Assembly (NCBI GenBank): GCA_036654235.1
Contig: JAVVSK010000014.1
Location: forward strand, 1 to 46,970
DNA: 46,970 nucleotides
Direction of reading: 5' to 3'
Origin: JAVVSK01 sp036654235
Lineage (GTDB): Bacteria > Bacillota > Clostridia > Christensenellales > CAG-138
Part shown: in pieces, positions 7,242 to 16,551 of the stretch
Layout of the letters: each line of letters begins with the position of its first letter
Numbering within the stretch: position 1 is the stretch's first letter
The notes under the pieces: model-generated
Databases searched by the model: none
Told to the model about the DNA's origin: nothing
The model's input: the letters and a program-made list of their open reading frames with translations, nothing else
Position numbers and translations under genes: made by a program

Positions 7242-8423
7242 ATGTCAAAAACCTTGTTTTCATCAGAGTCCGTAACCGACGGACACCCAGATAAAATTTG
7301 CGACTATGTTGCTGATTCAATATTAGACGCTATTCTTGAGAATGATAAATATGCGCGCGTTGCCTGCGAATGTATAGCTACGACGGGGATGATGTTTATC
7401 ATGGGCGAAATTACAACTAAACAATATGTCGATATTCCGGGTATTGCGCGGAGAGCGGTACTTGAAATTGGATATGATAAGCCCGAATATGGCTTCGACG
7501 GGAATACATTAACCGTAATTACGGCGATAAACGGGCAGTCACCCGATATTGCTTTAGGTGTCGATATGTCTTTAGAAGCGAAGATGGGGAACACCGGCGA
7601 TAATTTTAATACCGGGGCGGGGGATCAGGGAATGATGTTCGGGTACGCCTGCGATGAAACGAAGGAGTTTATGCCTCTTCCGATTTCCCTCGCACATGCG
7701 CTTACGGGTAGGCTCTCGGCGCTAAGAAAGAGCGGAGCGATAAAGCATCTTCGTCCCGATGGAAAGGCGCAGGTGACCGTTGAATATGATAATGGAATAC
7801 CGGTTCGCTTAGATACGATTATCGTCTCAACTCAGCACGATGAATGTGTAGATATGGAAACATTGAAACGCGAGGTTTATGAACAGGTTATTTTAACCGC
7901 TGTTCCGAATGAACTTATTGATGCTAAAACGCGAATATTAATAAACCCGACCGGCAGATTCGTAATAGGCGGTCCAAAGGGTGACTCGGGATTGACGGGG
8001 AGAAAATTAATAGTCGACACCTATGGCGGAACGGCGCATCATGGCGGTGGAGCGTTTTCGGGAAAAGATCCAACAAAGGTTGATAGGAGTGCCGCCTACG
8101 CTACGCGGCATGTTGCCAAGAATATTGTTGCGGCGCACCTCGCTTCGCGTTGCGAAATTCAGCTTGCATATGCAATAGGCGTTGCGGAACCCGTTTCGAT
8201 AAGCGTCGATACTTTTGGAACAGGGATTATTCCGGACGAAGAAATAGCGAATATCGTTGACGAGATTTTTGACCTTCGCCCCGCCGCCATAATTGAACGC
8301 TTAGGGCTGAGAGCGCCAATATATAAGCAGCTTTCGGCTTTTGGACATTATGGTCGGAATGATTTAGATCTCCCATGGGAAAGGCTTGATTATGTTGACA
8401 GGCTTAAAGCTAAAGTAAAATAA
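7242..8423 (+). CDS. metK: S-adenosylmethionine synthetase
   Basis: Makes SAM from methionine and ATP. The 393-residue length is normal. The start MSKTLFSSESVTDGHPDKIC holds the ATP-binding His and metal Asp of the family; GAGDQGMMFGYA is the signature hexapeptide region and GGGAFSGKDPTKVDRSAAY is the phosphate-binding P-loop-like motif. AGGAGG precedes the ATG by 5 bases. It is preceded by a SAM-I riboswitch with terminator, so excess product represses its own synthesis. It appears monocistronic, followed by a strong hairpin at 8431-8470. Confidence 0.98.
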   Translation: MSKTLFSSESVTDGHPDKICDYVADSILDAILENDKYARVACECIATTGMMFIMGEITTKQYVDIPGIARRAVLEIGYDKPEYGFDGNTLTVITAINGQSPDIALGVDMSLEAKMGNTGDNFNTGAGDQGMMFGYACDETKEFMPLPISLAHALTGRLSALRKSGAIKHLRPDGKAQVTVEYDNGIPVRLDTIIVSTQHDECVDMETLKREVYEQVILTAVPNELIDAKTRILINPTGRFVIGGPKGDSGLTGRKLIVDTYGGTAHHGGGAFSGKDPTKVDRSAAYATRHVAKNIVAAHLASRCEIQLAYAIGVAEPVSISVDTFGTGIIPDEEIANIVDEIFDLRPAAIIERLGLRAPIYKQLSAFGHYGRNDLDLPWERLDYVDRLKAKVK

Positions 8424-8430
8424 AAAAGAG

Positions 8431-8470
8431 TCGGGCGCAATATATCGTTTATGTGATATACTGCGCCCGA
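8431..8470 (+). terminator. Hairpin after metK
   Basis: TCGGGCGCA/TGCGCCCGA pairs perfectly, extended after one mismatch by TATATC/GATATA. It starts 7 bases after the metK stop. The T-run is displaced (TTTTT at 8479-8483), so termination may be imperfect, but position and stability support a terminator role. Confidence 0.7.
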
Positions 8471-8552
8471 TAAAGAAGTTTTTGCCTTTAACCAGGAGAC
8501 GAATTTATAGAAAAAATATAGTGAAATTTCTGTTTTCTATAAAAAAATATAC

Positions 8553-8581
8553 TTGCATTTGAGATTAATTTGATGTAAAAT
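8553..8581 (+). promoter_or_regulatory. Promoter of tRNA-Ala
   Basis: TTGCAT (8553-8558), 17 bases, TAAAAT (8576-8581), ending 14 bases before the first tRNA base. Confidence 0.7.
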
Positions 8582-8595
8582 AGAAAATGTGCTTT

Positions 8596-8671
8596 GGGGG
8601 TATGGCTCAGTTGGTAGAGCGCCTCGTTCGCAACGAGGAGGCCGACGGTTCGAATCCGTCTATCTCCACCA
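8596..8671 (+). tRNA. tRNA-Ala (anticodon CGC)
   Basis: A 76-base cloverleaf with encoded CCA. The acceptor GGGGGTA pairs with TATCTCC and contains the G3:U70 wobble that marks alanine tRNA. The anticodon stem CCTCG/CGAGG encloses loop TTCGCAA, giving anticodon CGC, which reads GCG. D-arm GCTC/GAGC and T-arm GACGG/CCGTC are intact. It is a single-gene transcript with its own promoter and a strong hairpin after it. Confidence 0.95.
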
Positions 8672-8683
8672 AAATTTTACAAA

Positions 8684-8729
8684 GACCCAAAACCCGTATT
8701 ATTAGCGTAAATAGTACGGGTTTTGGGTT
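8684..8729 (+). terminator. Terminator after tRNA-Ala
   Basis: A perfect 14-bp stem, ACCCAAAACCCGTA (8685-8698) with TACGGGTTTTGGGT (8715-8728), around a 16-base loop, followed by a T-rich tail. Its symmetry with A- and T-rich sides means it could also stop the minus-strand AlbA_2 transcript. Confidence 0.75.
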
Positions 8730-8760
8730 CTTGTCTATAATTTAGTCTAAAACGAGAAAA

Positions 8761-9288
8761 TTAGAGCATTTCGGCATTCCAATCGCTTTCGGGTACGGAA
8801 AAGCGCTTTTTCCAAAGTCTCTCTATATCCGGAAAATCTGCGTTTGAATTATCGGCGGTGTTTTTATCGCCAACCCTAGTATATATACAACCCATCTTCA
8901 TCGCTCCATAGTCGCTTTTTAGATAATAGGGTACGCTGTTTGAATTTAATATAATAAGTACATCTATCGTTTGTCCATTGATTTCTGTAGAGACAACTTC
9001 TATTTGCGGTGCATTGTCGGCGGCAAAGGGAAGGTGACTCATTGTATCGATTATTTCGACCTGCTTTCGTCTTTCGGTTAGTCCAATAATTTTTCGGTCG
9101 TCGCTAACCCCAAAAATTAAATAGCAGTCTTCATCATGCGAAGTATTAGCAAAACATACGATGTCCTTTATAAGGGTTTTCATATTGTCATGCCACTTTA
9201 GCTTAAAGTCCCAATGGTCGCCCTCTTTTCCGACGGCGATAAGGTTTAAAACGGTTTCTTTTATATCGTTCATAATCTTTTTATCCAA
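8761..9288 (-). CDS. AlbA_2 (Schlafen AAA_4-type) domain protein
   Basis: A 175-residue protein that is nearly all one AlbA_2/Schlafen-like domain: GKEGDHWDFKLKWHDN near the N-terminus is the family's conserved E-x-x-x-(W/E)-(D/E)-F-K start, followed by DIVCFANTSHDEDCYLIFGVSDDRKIIGL, the typical AN(S/T)-G(V)-DD core. Members bind nucleic acid or act as regulators or nucleases; none of this can be fixed here. The helicase or winged-helix extensions found in longer relatives are absent. The start is uncertain: TTG at 9288 or ATG at 9273, neither with a strong ribosome site. It begins only 8 bases after glgA, so translational coupling is likely. Confidence 0.75.
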   Translation of the reverse strand: MDKKIMNDIKETVLNLIAVGKEGDHWDFKLKWHDNMKTLIKDIVCFANTSHDEDCYLIFGVSDDRKIIGLTERRKQVEIIDTMSHLPFAADNAPQIEVVSTEINGQTIDVLIILNSNSVPYYLKSDYGAMKMGCIYTRVGDKNTADNSNADFPDIERLWKKRFSVPESDWNAEML

Positions 9289-9296
9289 TCATAGCA

Positions 9297-10730
9297 TCAA
9301 TTAGAGAGCTTTGAATATAGGTCTAAATATAGTTTAGCTGAGTTTGAAAAAGAAAAATCTTCGTTCATCGCGCTCTTAATAAGCGAGTTCCAAATTTCAG
9401 GGTATTCCATGCAGCGCACAGCGCGCTCCAATGTAAAAAGCATTTCATACGCATTGAAATTTGAAAACGCAAACCCATTTCCGACTCCGTTATAGCGGTT
9501 ATAAGGTTTGACGGTGTCTAAAAGTCCACCGGTTTCCCTAACTACCGGGATTGTTCCGTATTTCATCGCTATGAGCTGGGAAAGTCCGCAAGGTTCGAAT
9601 AAAGATGGCATAAGGTATATATCCGCGCCCGCATAAATTCTATGCGCAAGAGGCTCGCTTTGTCTCTCAATAAAGACAATATCATCAGGGCGCGCTTCGC
9701 AAACAGCTCTGATCGTCCTTGCATATCTCTCGTCGCCCTCTCCTAAAATTATTAACCGCGCACCCGTACTCAATATTCCGTTAAGTACATGGTTGACGAG
9801 ATCGAGTCCCTTCTGATCCGTAAGCCGCGTTACCATAGCTATTATAGGTGCGTTACCCGGCTTTAAGCCGACTTCGCGAAGCAGTTCCATTTTGCATATG
9901 ACTTTCCCCGTCATATCGTCATATGAATAATTTTCAGGTAAAAAGGAATCCGTCGCCGGATTAAATATTTCGTCCGAAAGACCGTTCAATATACCTACGA
10001 GGTCGTCCTTGCGTTCATTTAATACGCCGTCAAGTTTTTCACCGAAAAACGGCGTTAAAATTTCTTTTGCATAACTTTTACTTACCGTCGTAAGCTTATC
10101 TGAAAATTTTAGCGCGGCCTTCATAAAGCTGGCGCTGCCGTAAAATTCAAGTGCATCTATCGTGAAATACTTAACGTCAATGCTCAAAAAATCCGCGACG
10201 GTTTCAAAGGGGAAAAGCCCTTGAAATCTAAGATTATGTATTGTAAAGACTGTTTTTACGGCGGCATATCGGGGATCCTCAGCGTAATCCGTTTTTAAAA
10301 GGAAGGGTATCATTCCGGTAAGCCAATCGTTGCAATGTATTATGTTCGGGAAAAAACCTATAGCGGGGAGCGCTTCGAGAACGGCACGGTTAAAGAAGGA
10401 AAAACGCTCGCATTCGTCTTTGCAGGGTTTAGCATAAATATAATCCCTATAAAAATAAAACTCGTTGTCGATAAAATAATAGGTAACCCCGTTTAGCTGC
10501 ATTTCTTCAATACCGCAGTATTGCTCGCGCCAACCAAGGTGCACTGTAAAATGCGCAACATGTTTTAGATGGCTTGTGAATTCGCTATTAATGAGCTTAT
10601 ATTTCGGTAGGATAACTCGGATATCGACGCCACTTTTTATTAGAGCAGCGGGCAGAGCGTTTGCAACGTCAGCGAGACCTCCCGTTTTGATAAAAGGCGT
10701 AGCTTCGCTTACAACAAATAAAATTTTCAT
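9297..10730 (-). CDS. glgA: Glycogen synthase (ADP-glucose starch synthase, GT5)
   Basis: Transfers glucose from ADP-glucose to the growing alpha-1,4-glucan. The 477-residue length is typical. The N-terminal KTGGLADVANALP is the ADP-glucose binding motif of GT5 enzymes; SLFEPCGLSQLIAMKYGTIP followed by VRETGGLLDTV is the C-terminal catalytic signature. The ATG is preceded by GGAGG. No other glycogen gene (glgB, glgC, glgD, glgP) is in the window, so this is a solitary glgA, followed closely by an AlbA_2 gene. It has its own upstream promoter. Confidence 0.96.
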   Translation of the reverse strand: MKILFVVSEATPFIKTGGLADVANALPAALIKSGVDIRVILPKYKLINSEFTSHLKHVAHFTVHLGWREQYCGIEEMQLNGVTYYFIDNEFYFYRDYIYAKPCKDECERFSFFNRAVLEALPAIGFFPNIIHCNDWLTGMIPFLLKTDYAEDPRYAAVKTVFTIHNLRFQGLFPFETVADFLSIDVKYFTIDALEFYGSASFMKAALKFSDKLTTVSKSYAKEILTPFFGEKLDGVLNERKDDLVGILNGLSDEIFNPATDSFLPENYSYDDMTGKVICKMELLREVGLKPGNAPIIAMVTRLTDQKGLDLVNHVLNGILSTGARLIILGEGDERYARTIRAVCEARPDDIVFIERQSEPLAHRIYAGADIYLMPSLFEPCGLSQLIAMKYGTIPVVRETGGLLDTVKPYNRYNGVGNGFAFSNFNAYEMLFTLERAVRCMEYPEIWNSLIKSAMNEDFSFSNSAKLYLDLYSKLSN

Positions 10731-10792
10731 AGTATTCCTCCATTTTCGCGCCTAAGACATTATGCTTTTTATTTTACATTATGTTTTCGTCT

Positions 10793-10821
10793 ATTATGCA
10801 CTTGTTTACTTGAAATTTCAA
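10793..10821 (-). promoter_or_regulatory. Probable promoter of glgA
   Basis: Minus-strand TTGAAA (10816-10821), a 17-base spacer and CATAAT (10793-10798), about 62 bases before the glgA start. Confidence 0.55.
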
Positions 10822-10862
10822 TCACAGGACCTTAGTTTATAGCATCATTCGTATTTTTTAGC

Positions 10863-12206
10863 TCATGAGAAGGCGAGATTAATAGCATCCATAGCCGTAT
10901 CAAGTTCAATTATGCCCGGATCATCGATATTTAGCTTTTTGTCAAGGCGCGGTATAAAGATGGTTTTATAGCCCATGCGAAGACATTCGCGAACGCGCTT
11001 TTCCATATTTCCGACGCGCCTAAGTTCACCCGTAAGACCAATTTCGCCGATAAACGCGGAATTTTCCTTAGGTTTTACGTCTATTAGAGCGGAAGCTATC
11101 GCGACGGCGCAAGCCATATCGCTGGCGCGGTCGTTTATTCTAAGATTCCCTACGACGTTTGTATAAACATCCTTATTATATAACTGCAATCCCGCTTTTT
11201 TTTCGAGAACCGCTATAAGAAGGACTAAACGGTTAATTTCCATTCCCGCCGCCATGCGTCTGGGGTTGTTGAAAGGGGTATTTGCGATAAGGGCTTGAAT
11301 TTCAACTAAAATCGGGCGGGTTCCTTCGAGAGCACAGGTTGTAGCCGATCCGATTTCATCGCGTCCCGATATAAACATTCGGGACGGATCGGCAACTTCA
11401 ATTATACCGGTATCACCCATTTCGAAGACACCTATCTCGTTTGTAGATCCGAAGCGGTTTTTAACGGCGCGAAGAAGCCTAAGTGAATCATGCCTATCGC
11501 CCTCGAAATATAAAACCGTATCTACCATATGTTCAAGCATCTTTGGACCGGCCAACATCCCGTCTTTAGTAACGTGACCCGCCAAAAATACGGCACATCC
11601 GGTTTCTTTCGCATAGGTAATAAGGAGATTCGCGGTTTCACGAATTTGCGCCGTACTCCCTGGGGAGCTTAAAATTTCGCCGAGAACCATAGTTTGTATT
11701 GAGTCGATAACGAGAACGTTCGGATGAATGCGTTCGGCTTCGGTCATAATCGCGGATATATCGTTTTTCGAGAGAATAAGTATATCGCTTTTAATATCAA
11801 GCCTTTTTGCCCTAAGTTTTATCTGTTCCCTCGATTCCTCGCCGGTTACATACATTACGACGCAAGAAGTCGTTAACTTATCGCAGGCTTCGAGTAAAAG
11901 CGTTGATTTTCCGATTCCGGGATCCCCGCCTATTAATACAACTGAGCCTTTTACAAGGCCACCGCCGAGAACACGATCAAGCTCAAATATGCCCGTTTTA
12001 AACCTTTCGGTTTCCCCGTATTCGATACCGGAGAGCGGTTCGGCTATAGCAGCTATGCCGATAGGCGACTTTTTCTTCGCGGCTTCCTCAAATACGGTTA
12101 ATTCAATTAAAGAGTTCCATTCGCCGCATTCGGGGCAGCGCCCCAACCAACGTGCGTTTTCATGTCCACAATTTTCGCATTTATATATCAGCTTTTGTTT
12201 TGCCAT
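10863..12206 (-). CDS. radA: DNA repair protein RadA
   Basis: RecA-like ATPase that promotes branch migration during homologous recombination. In 447 residues there is an N-terminal zinc finger (Cys10, 13, 24, 27, in KCENCGHENARWLGRCPECG), a RecA core with Walker A GGDPGIGKST and the RadA-specific KNRFG motif (AVKNRFGSTNEIG), and a C-terminal Lon-protease-like domain (from about residue 340) that lacks protease chemistry, as usual. GAGGTG lies before the ATG. The gene is the last of the likely gpmI-DUF885-cutC-radA unit; the gap to cutC is 50 bases. Confidence 0.97.
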   Translation of the reverse strand: MAKQKLIYKCENCGHENARWLGRCPECGEWNSLIELTVFEEAAKKKSPIGIAAIAEPLSGIEYGETERFKTGIFELDRVLGGGLVKGSVVLIGGDPGIGKSTLLLEACDKLTTSCVVMYVTGEESREQIKLRAKRLDIKSDILILSKNDISAIMTEAERIHPNVLVIDSIQTMVLGEILSSPGSTAQIRETANLLITYAKETGCAVFLAGHVTKDGMLAGPKMLEHMVDTVLYFEGDRHDSLRLLRAVKNRFGSTNEIGVFEMGDTGIIEVADPSRMFISGRDEIGSATTCALEGTRPILVEIQALIANTPFNNPRRMAAGMEINRLVLLIAVLEKKAGLQLYNKDVYTNVVGNLRINDRASDMACAVAIASALIDVKPKENSAFIGEIGLTGELRRVGNMEKRVRECLRMGYKTIFIPRLDKKLNIDDPGIIELDTAMDAINLAFS

Positions 12207-12256
12207 ATTTTAAAACGCACCTCTCTGCATCAATGTTTCTGTAAAGCAAATGTTTT

Positions 12257-13009
12257 TTACTTGCTCATGCCAGTACGAACGAGGTCTGTCAGCTCTTTTT
12301 TATCGAGCCTAAAGTAGCCGCGTTCAAGACCTTGCGGCGTAAAGTCAACGCCTATCGCTTTTCCAAGTTCCTCCGTGATGTCGGGTTCAAGTCGTGCGCA
12401 TGATGCATGGACAACAGGACATCCGGTTTCTTTAACGAGAGTTAATGCGTTTTTTGCGCGTATACCGCCACCGGGCAATATCTCAATAGCGCCGGCGGAA
12501 AAAACGTTCATATCCAAAATATTTTTAGCGCCGAGAATCGCAGTTTTAGCTTTTCCTCCGGTTAAAACCCGCGTTACGGAACAATCGATTAGAGTCTCAA
12601 GCGAAGGTCTAAAATCTGATTGAGCAACGTCAAAAGCACGATGAAAGACCGTTTCTCCGTCGCCAACCGCCTTTACCATAGCCTTCGTTTTTTCCTTATC
12701 AATTTTACCGTCGCGGGTTAAAAAGCCAAAAGCTATGCCGGAAGCTCCGTTTTTCATAAACAGCTCAGCATCTTTAAGCATAGTTTTAAACTCAAAATTA
12801 TCGTAGAGAAACCCGGAACGGCGCGGTCTTACCATAGCGATAATCTTTATTCCTGATTCACGGGCAAGTAAAAATTCACCCATAGAAGGCGTAAGACCCG
12901 AGAGCGAAAGCGCGCTATTAAGTTCAACACGAAACGCCCCCGCGCTTTTTGCTAAAAAAGCGTCGGAAGCGCTTGCGAGAGCTATTTCAACTTTAAATAT
13001 TTCGTTCAT
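12257..13009 (-). CDS. cutC: CutC family protein
   Basis: The 250-residue protein is a TIM-barrel CutC homologue. Conserved blocks are AGAFRVELNSALSLSGLTPS, IIAMVRPRRSGFLY, GIAFGFLTRDGKID, TVFHRAFD and VLTGGKAKTA. CutC was named for copper homeostasis, but a copper role is not established for most members and nothing here links it to metals. Its ATG overlaps the stop of the DUF885 lipoprotein gene by 4 bases (ATGA), so the two are translationally coupled. No copper operator or transporter gene is nearby. Confidence 0.93.
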   Translation of the reverse strand: MNEIFKVEIALASASDAFLAKSAGAFRVELNSALSLSGLTPSMGEFLLARESGIKIIAMVRPRRSGFLYDNFEFKTMLKDAELFMKNGASGIAFGFLTRDGKIDKEKTKAMVKAVGDGETVFHRAFDVAQSDFRPSLETLIDCSVTRVLTGGKAKTAILGAKNILDMNVFSAGAIEILPGGGIRAKNALTLVKETGCPVVHASCARLEPDITEELGKAIGVDFTPQGLERGYFRLDKKELTDLVRTGMSK

Positions 13010-14835
13010 TTATGCTCCGATACCCATTTATCCGAAAGAGGTGATATAAGATTATAATAAGTTGGTCCAAGGTCAAGAATAAATTCGTTAAACGCTTTTA
13101 GGTCGAACTTATCGGAAAGCGCGTCCGAAGCGTCGTTGCGGAGCTTCGAAAGTTGAACATAGCCCATTGCATAATCCAATATATAAAACGGGTCTTGATT
13201 CACAATATCGACTAAAGTTTTGACAATAGTTTTTGACTGTTTCTCGCCAAGGGTATCGACGAACATTTCTGCTATGCTTTCCTCGTCCATTCCGTAGGCA
13301 TATACCAAGAGCGAAATATATGCGGGTAGAAGCATATTCGAAAACGCACTGTCAATATTCATCATAACACAATACTTAGAATTTATAGCTGTTGTATTTT
13401 CGGCGAAATATTCTTCCGCCGTCGTAGACCAGCCTTCGTAATATGCGGTTAACCCGATCTGCTTTCTTAAATATCCTGTCGTAGTCAGCCCACGCTGATA
13501 AACGATTTGATACATATGCCCCGCATATGCCTCATGCGCAAGGGTAAGTAGTGTATTTTTGTTTTCTTTAAGCATTTCGGAATTAATCAAAATAACGTTG
13601 TTATCGGTATATTCATCTATAGGCGGGGTTAAATATGCGGCGACCGAAAGTTGACCTTTAAGAGCTTCGGGAATTTCAACAAAACTATAAGTATGCGCGG
13701 CAACATCGGGGTAACCGCTCTCCATTGTTTTTTTAAGCTCGGTCATGTTCGCGTCGAAGTCTGAAAGGGCAATATCGATAGTCCCGTATTTAGCGGCTAA
13801 GTCGGGGGAATCGGCGGTTAAAATCGCCATCTGCGTCAGCGTAAGGTTTATAGAGTCCTCTAAAAGCATAGCTGCATTTTCGACTGTTATATCGGAGGAA
13901 GCTGATTCTTTAAGTTTAAGCTCAAAATACGCGGCGGCTTTTAAATCGAGACTAGAATATCCGTTGCCGGTTATACCGGTTTTTTTAAGCTCTTTAAGCC
14001 CTTCTTTTAAATTTTTATAGGAGGTAAAGAGTTCCTTTATTGCGGCATCGTTTCTATCGGTAAGAACGGTTTTCTCATCATAGGTAATATCGGTTAGCTT
14101 TTTTAGCGCCGAATTGAATGTTTCGTAAAGAAAACATTTTTTCCCGGTTTTAACAAAATCATCTATCTGACTCATCACCTTATCGCATGATGCAGCCCTC
14201 ATAAAAAGTCCTTTTTCGGATTTTTCTTTTTCAAAATTTAAAATCAGATTAATCATACGCGGAACATCTTCAAGAAGAAGCATATAATCGTTTGCATCTT
14301 CTTTCGATTCAATTTTGAACATTGCCATGTTGAGGGGAATCATAGTATGTAGTCCATTGAACGGCGATAGATATTCCTCGTAATAATAATAATCCTTCAT
14401 TTCAATTTTAAAGGAAAGATATTGTTTTATCGTATCATAGGTCAGCTTATCCGTAGCGTCGAGAGATTCATAGTTTATAGTCGAAAGCTCGGATTGATAA
14501 GCTATATAGGTTTCAATGTCCCTTAAAAAATCTTCGTAGCTAAGTTTACCCCAAAGTGTAGTCGGCTTTTCTATATCCGGAAAGTTTTTTGGGTTCGCAA
14601 TGTCGTTAACGTAAGAAAACAAACTGCTTTGAATATTTTCCTTGAATATTTTATAGTCGAGAGTGTGCAAAACTTCGCCGCTTAAATCCGGAGTTGGAGT
14701 TAAAGCGGGCGACGTTATAGCAGGAGACCCAGTTACCACGGGCGAAACGGAGGGATCCATTCCCGGGAAACAGCCGGCGAATACGACTAAAAAACAAATT
14801 GCTAGGAATAGAGCAGTACCTTTAAAAATCTTCAT
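13006..14835 (-). CDS. DUF885 lipoprotein (putative metallopeptidase-like)
   Basis: A 609-residue secreted lipoprotein. The signal sequence ends in the lipobox VFAGC (Cys near residue 22), followed by a Pro/Thr/Ser-rich linker and a large helical DUF885 domain. Near the C-terminal third is TLAHEAYAGHMYQ, an HExxxGH arrangement conserved in DUF885 proteins and reminiscent of zinc peptidases. Peptide hydrolysis at the outer membrane face is plausible but unproven. The ATG at 14835 is selected because GGGAGGTG lies 5 bases before it; a longer frame from TTG at 14850 would contain that site. It lies between gpmI and cutC in the same orientation. Confidence 0.85.
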   Translation of the reverse strand: MKIFKGTALFLAICFLVVFAGCFPGMDPSVSPVVTGSPAITSPALTPTPDLSGEVLHTLDYKIFKENIQSSLFSYVNDIANPKNFPDIEKPTTLWGKLSYEDFLRDIETYIAYQSELSTINYESLDATDKLTYDTIKQYLSFKIEMKDYYYYEEYLSPFNGLHTMIPLNMAMFKIESKEDANDYMLLLEDVPRMINLILNFEKEKSEKGLFMRAASCDKVMSQIDDFVKTGKKCFLYETFNSALKKLTDITYDEKTVLTDRNDAAIKELFTSYKNLKEGLKELKKTGITGNGYSSLDLKAAAYFELKLKESASSDITVENAAMLLEDSINLTLTQMAILTADSPDLAAKYGTIDIALSDFDANMTELKKTMESGYPDVAAHTYSFVEIPEALKGQLSVAAYLTPPIDEYTDNNVILINSEMLKENKNTLLTLAHEAYAGHMYQIVYQRGLTTTGYLRKQIGLTAYYEGWSTTAEEYFAENTTAINSKYCVMMNIDSAFSNMLLPAYISLLVYAYGMDEESIAEMFVDTLGEKQSKTIVKTLVDIVNQDPFYILDYAMGYVQLSKLRNDASDALSDKFDLKAFNEFILDLGPTYYNLISPLSDKWVSEHK

Positions 14836-14887
14836 AAAAACACCTCCCAATTATATTCAATTAACTTTAAAAACGCCGATTAATATT

Positions 14888-16438
14888 TTAAAGGTTATCG
14901 TTGCCGATAAGACTTTCTCCCTTCATCTCCTTCGGTTTTCTCAAAGCTAAAAGCTCAAGTATCGTCGGGGCAATATCACAAAGGCTTCCGCCTTCTCTAA
15001 GGTGTATATGCCTCTTTTCGTCATCTATTAATATGAGCGGAACTTTAGACGTTGTATGGTAAGTACAGGGGTTCCCGGATTCATCAAGCATGTATTCGGC
15101 ATTTCCATGATCCGCTGTTATAATTATGCGCCCGCCCTGTTCTTTAATAGCTTCTACTATTCGGGCAACACAGGAATCGACGACGGAAACCGCCGTAACG
15201 GTTGCCTTCATATCTCCGGTATGCCCAACCATATCGCAATTTGCAAGGTTCATTATGATTAGATCATAAGCTTCGCTTTTTATACGCCTTATTGCTTCAT
15301 CGGTAACTAAAAAAGCGCTCATTTCGGGCTTTTCATCGTAGGTGGTAACCTTAGGCGAAGGGATAAGCGCCCTATCCTCGCGACGAAACATACGTTCCTC
15401 GCCTCCGTTAAAGAAAAAGGTTACGTGCGCATATTTTTCGGTTTCCGCTATTCGGAGTTGAGTTAGCCCCTGTTCACTTATATATTCACCAAGTGAATTT
15501 TCGATTGTTTCCGGCGGAAAGGCTATTTTTACTAAGCTGTCAAAAGCATCCTCGTAGCGGGACATAGTTACATAATTCAGCTTTAGCGCGCCGTTTTTCC
15601 TATTAAATCCGTCAAAGTTATCCATTATTAAAGCGGAGGTCAGCTCGCGCGCTCTATCGGGTCTGAAGTTGCAAAATATGACACTGTCACCATTCTCTAT
15701 TTTAGCAATGGGCAGTTCATCTTCGCCCGTTAAGACGATAGGCTTTATAAATTCATCGGTTATTCCCGCGTCGTATGATTTTTGTACAGCTAAAACAGGG
15801 TCGCTTTCTAAAGATCCGTCTCCAATAACCATTGCGTTATAAGCTTTTTCGAGTCTATCGTAACGCTTATCCCTGTCCATAGCGTAAAACCTGCCCATTA
15901 TGGTGGCTATTTTCGCCGAGCACGTTTTACAAAATTCGTTGGTCTCGGAAATAAAGCTTATTCCTCCGGTAACGGCGGTATCGCGTCCATCGGTAAAGCA
16001 ATGTATGAAGATATCGTTAAGCCCGAGTTCATGCGCAAGGGAAATCACGGCTTTCATATGATTTATATGACTATGAACGCCTCCGTTTGAGCAAAGTCCT
16101 ATTATATGGAGCTTTTTACCCGAAGCTTTCGCGCTGTTTATAGCGAAGTTTAGAGCCGTGTTAGCTTTAAAGCTTCCAACCTCAATCGAATGGTCTATAA
16201 GGGTAAGATCTTGATATATAACCCGCCCAGCACCCATATTTAAATGTCCAACTTCAGAATTCCCCATCTGTCCTTCGGGAAGCCCAACAGATTTTCCGGA
16301 GGCATTTAAAAGCGTATGCGGATAGTCGCGCATAAGGCGCTTTATATTGGGAACGCCCTCTTTAAGTATCGCGTTTCCAACCTTATTTTCACTGTAGCCA
16401 AACCCGTCCAATATTAACAAAGCTGTCGTAGTTCTCAA
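14888..16438 (-). CDS. gpmI: 2,3-bisphosphoglycerate-independent phosphoglycerate mutase
   Basis: Glycolytic isomerisation of 3- and 2-phosphoglycerate, manganese-dependent. The 516 residues match the family. The metal-binding DGFG (Asp11) is at the start, the catalytic serine is Ser61 in QMGNSEVGHLNMGAGR, and metal-binding motifs include FTDGRDT, RYDRLE, NLANCDMVGHTGD and ITADHGNAE. The start is TTG at 16438, preceded by AGAGGA; no ATG fits the expected N-terminus. It probably leads an operon with the DUF885 gene (52-base gap), cutC and radA. Confidence 0.97.
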   Translation of the reverse strand: MRTTTALLILDGFGYSENKVGNAILKEGVPNIKRLMRDYPHTLLNASGKSVGLPEGQMGNSEVGHLNMGAGRVIYQDLTLIDHSIEVGSFKANTALNFAINSAKASGKKLHIIGLCSNGGVHSHINHMKAVISLAHELGLNDIFIHCFTDGRDTAVTGGISFISETNEFCKTCSAKIATIMGRFYAMDRDKRYDRLEKAYNAMVIGDGSLESDPVLAVQKSYDAGITDEFIKPIVLTGEDELPIAKIENGDSVIFCNFRPDRARELTSALIMDNFDGFNRKNGALKLNYVTMSRYEDAFDSLVKIAFPPETIENSLGEYISEQGLTQLRIAETEKYAHVTFFFNGGEERMFRREDRALIPSPKVTTYDEKPEMSAFLVTDEAIRRIKSEAYDLIIMNLANCDMVGHTGDMKATVTAVSVVDSCVARIVEAIKEQGGRIIITADHGNAEYMLDESGNPCTYHTTSKVPLILIDDEKRHIHLREGGSLCDIAPTILELLALRKPKEMKGESLIGNDNL

Positions 16439-16510
16439 GCTTATTTTCCTCTATATATTAAATTTATTTTTTAAAAAACAATGCAACGAATAAATCCGTC
16501 GGTAAAGCGC

Positions 16511-16539
16511 TTTTGGGGCGGATTAAATCCGCCCCAAAA
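16511..16539 (-). terminator. Hairpin after pnp
   Basis: A perfect 13-bp inverted repeat (TTTTGGGGCGGAT / ATCCGCCCCAAAA, 3-base loop) starting 12 bases beyond the pnp stop. The T and A runs are inside the stem, not after it, so it could also act as a 3' stabilising stem. Confidence 0.6.
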
Positions 16540-16551
16540 TGCTGTATCGTA

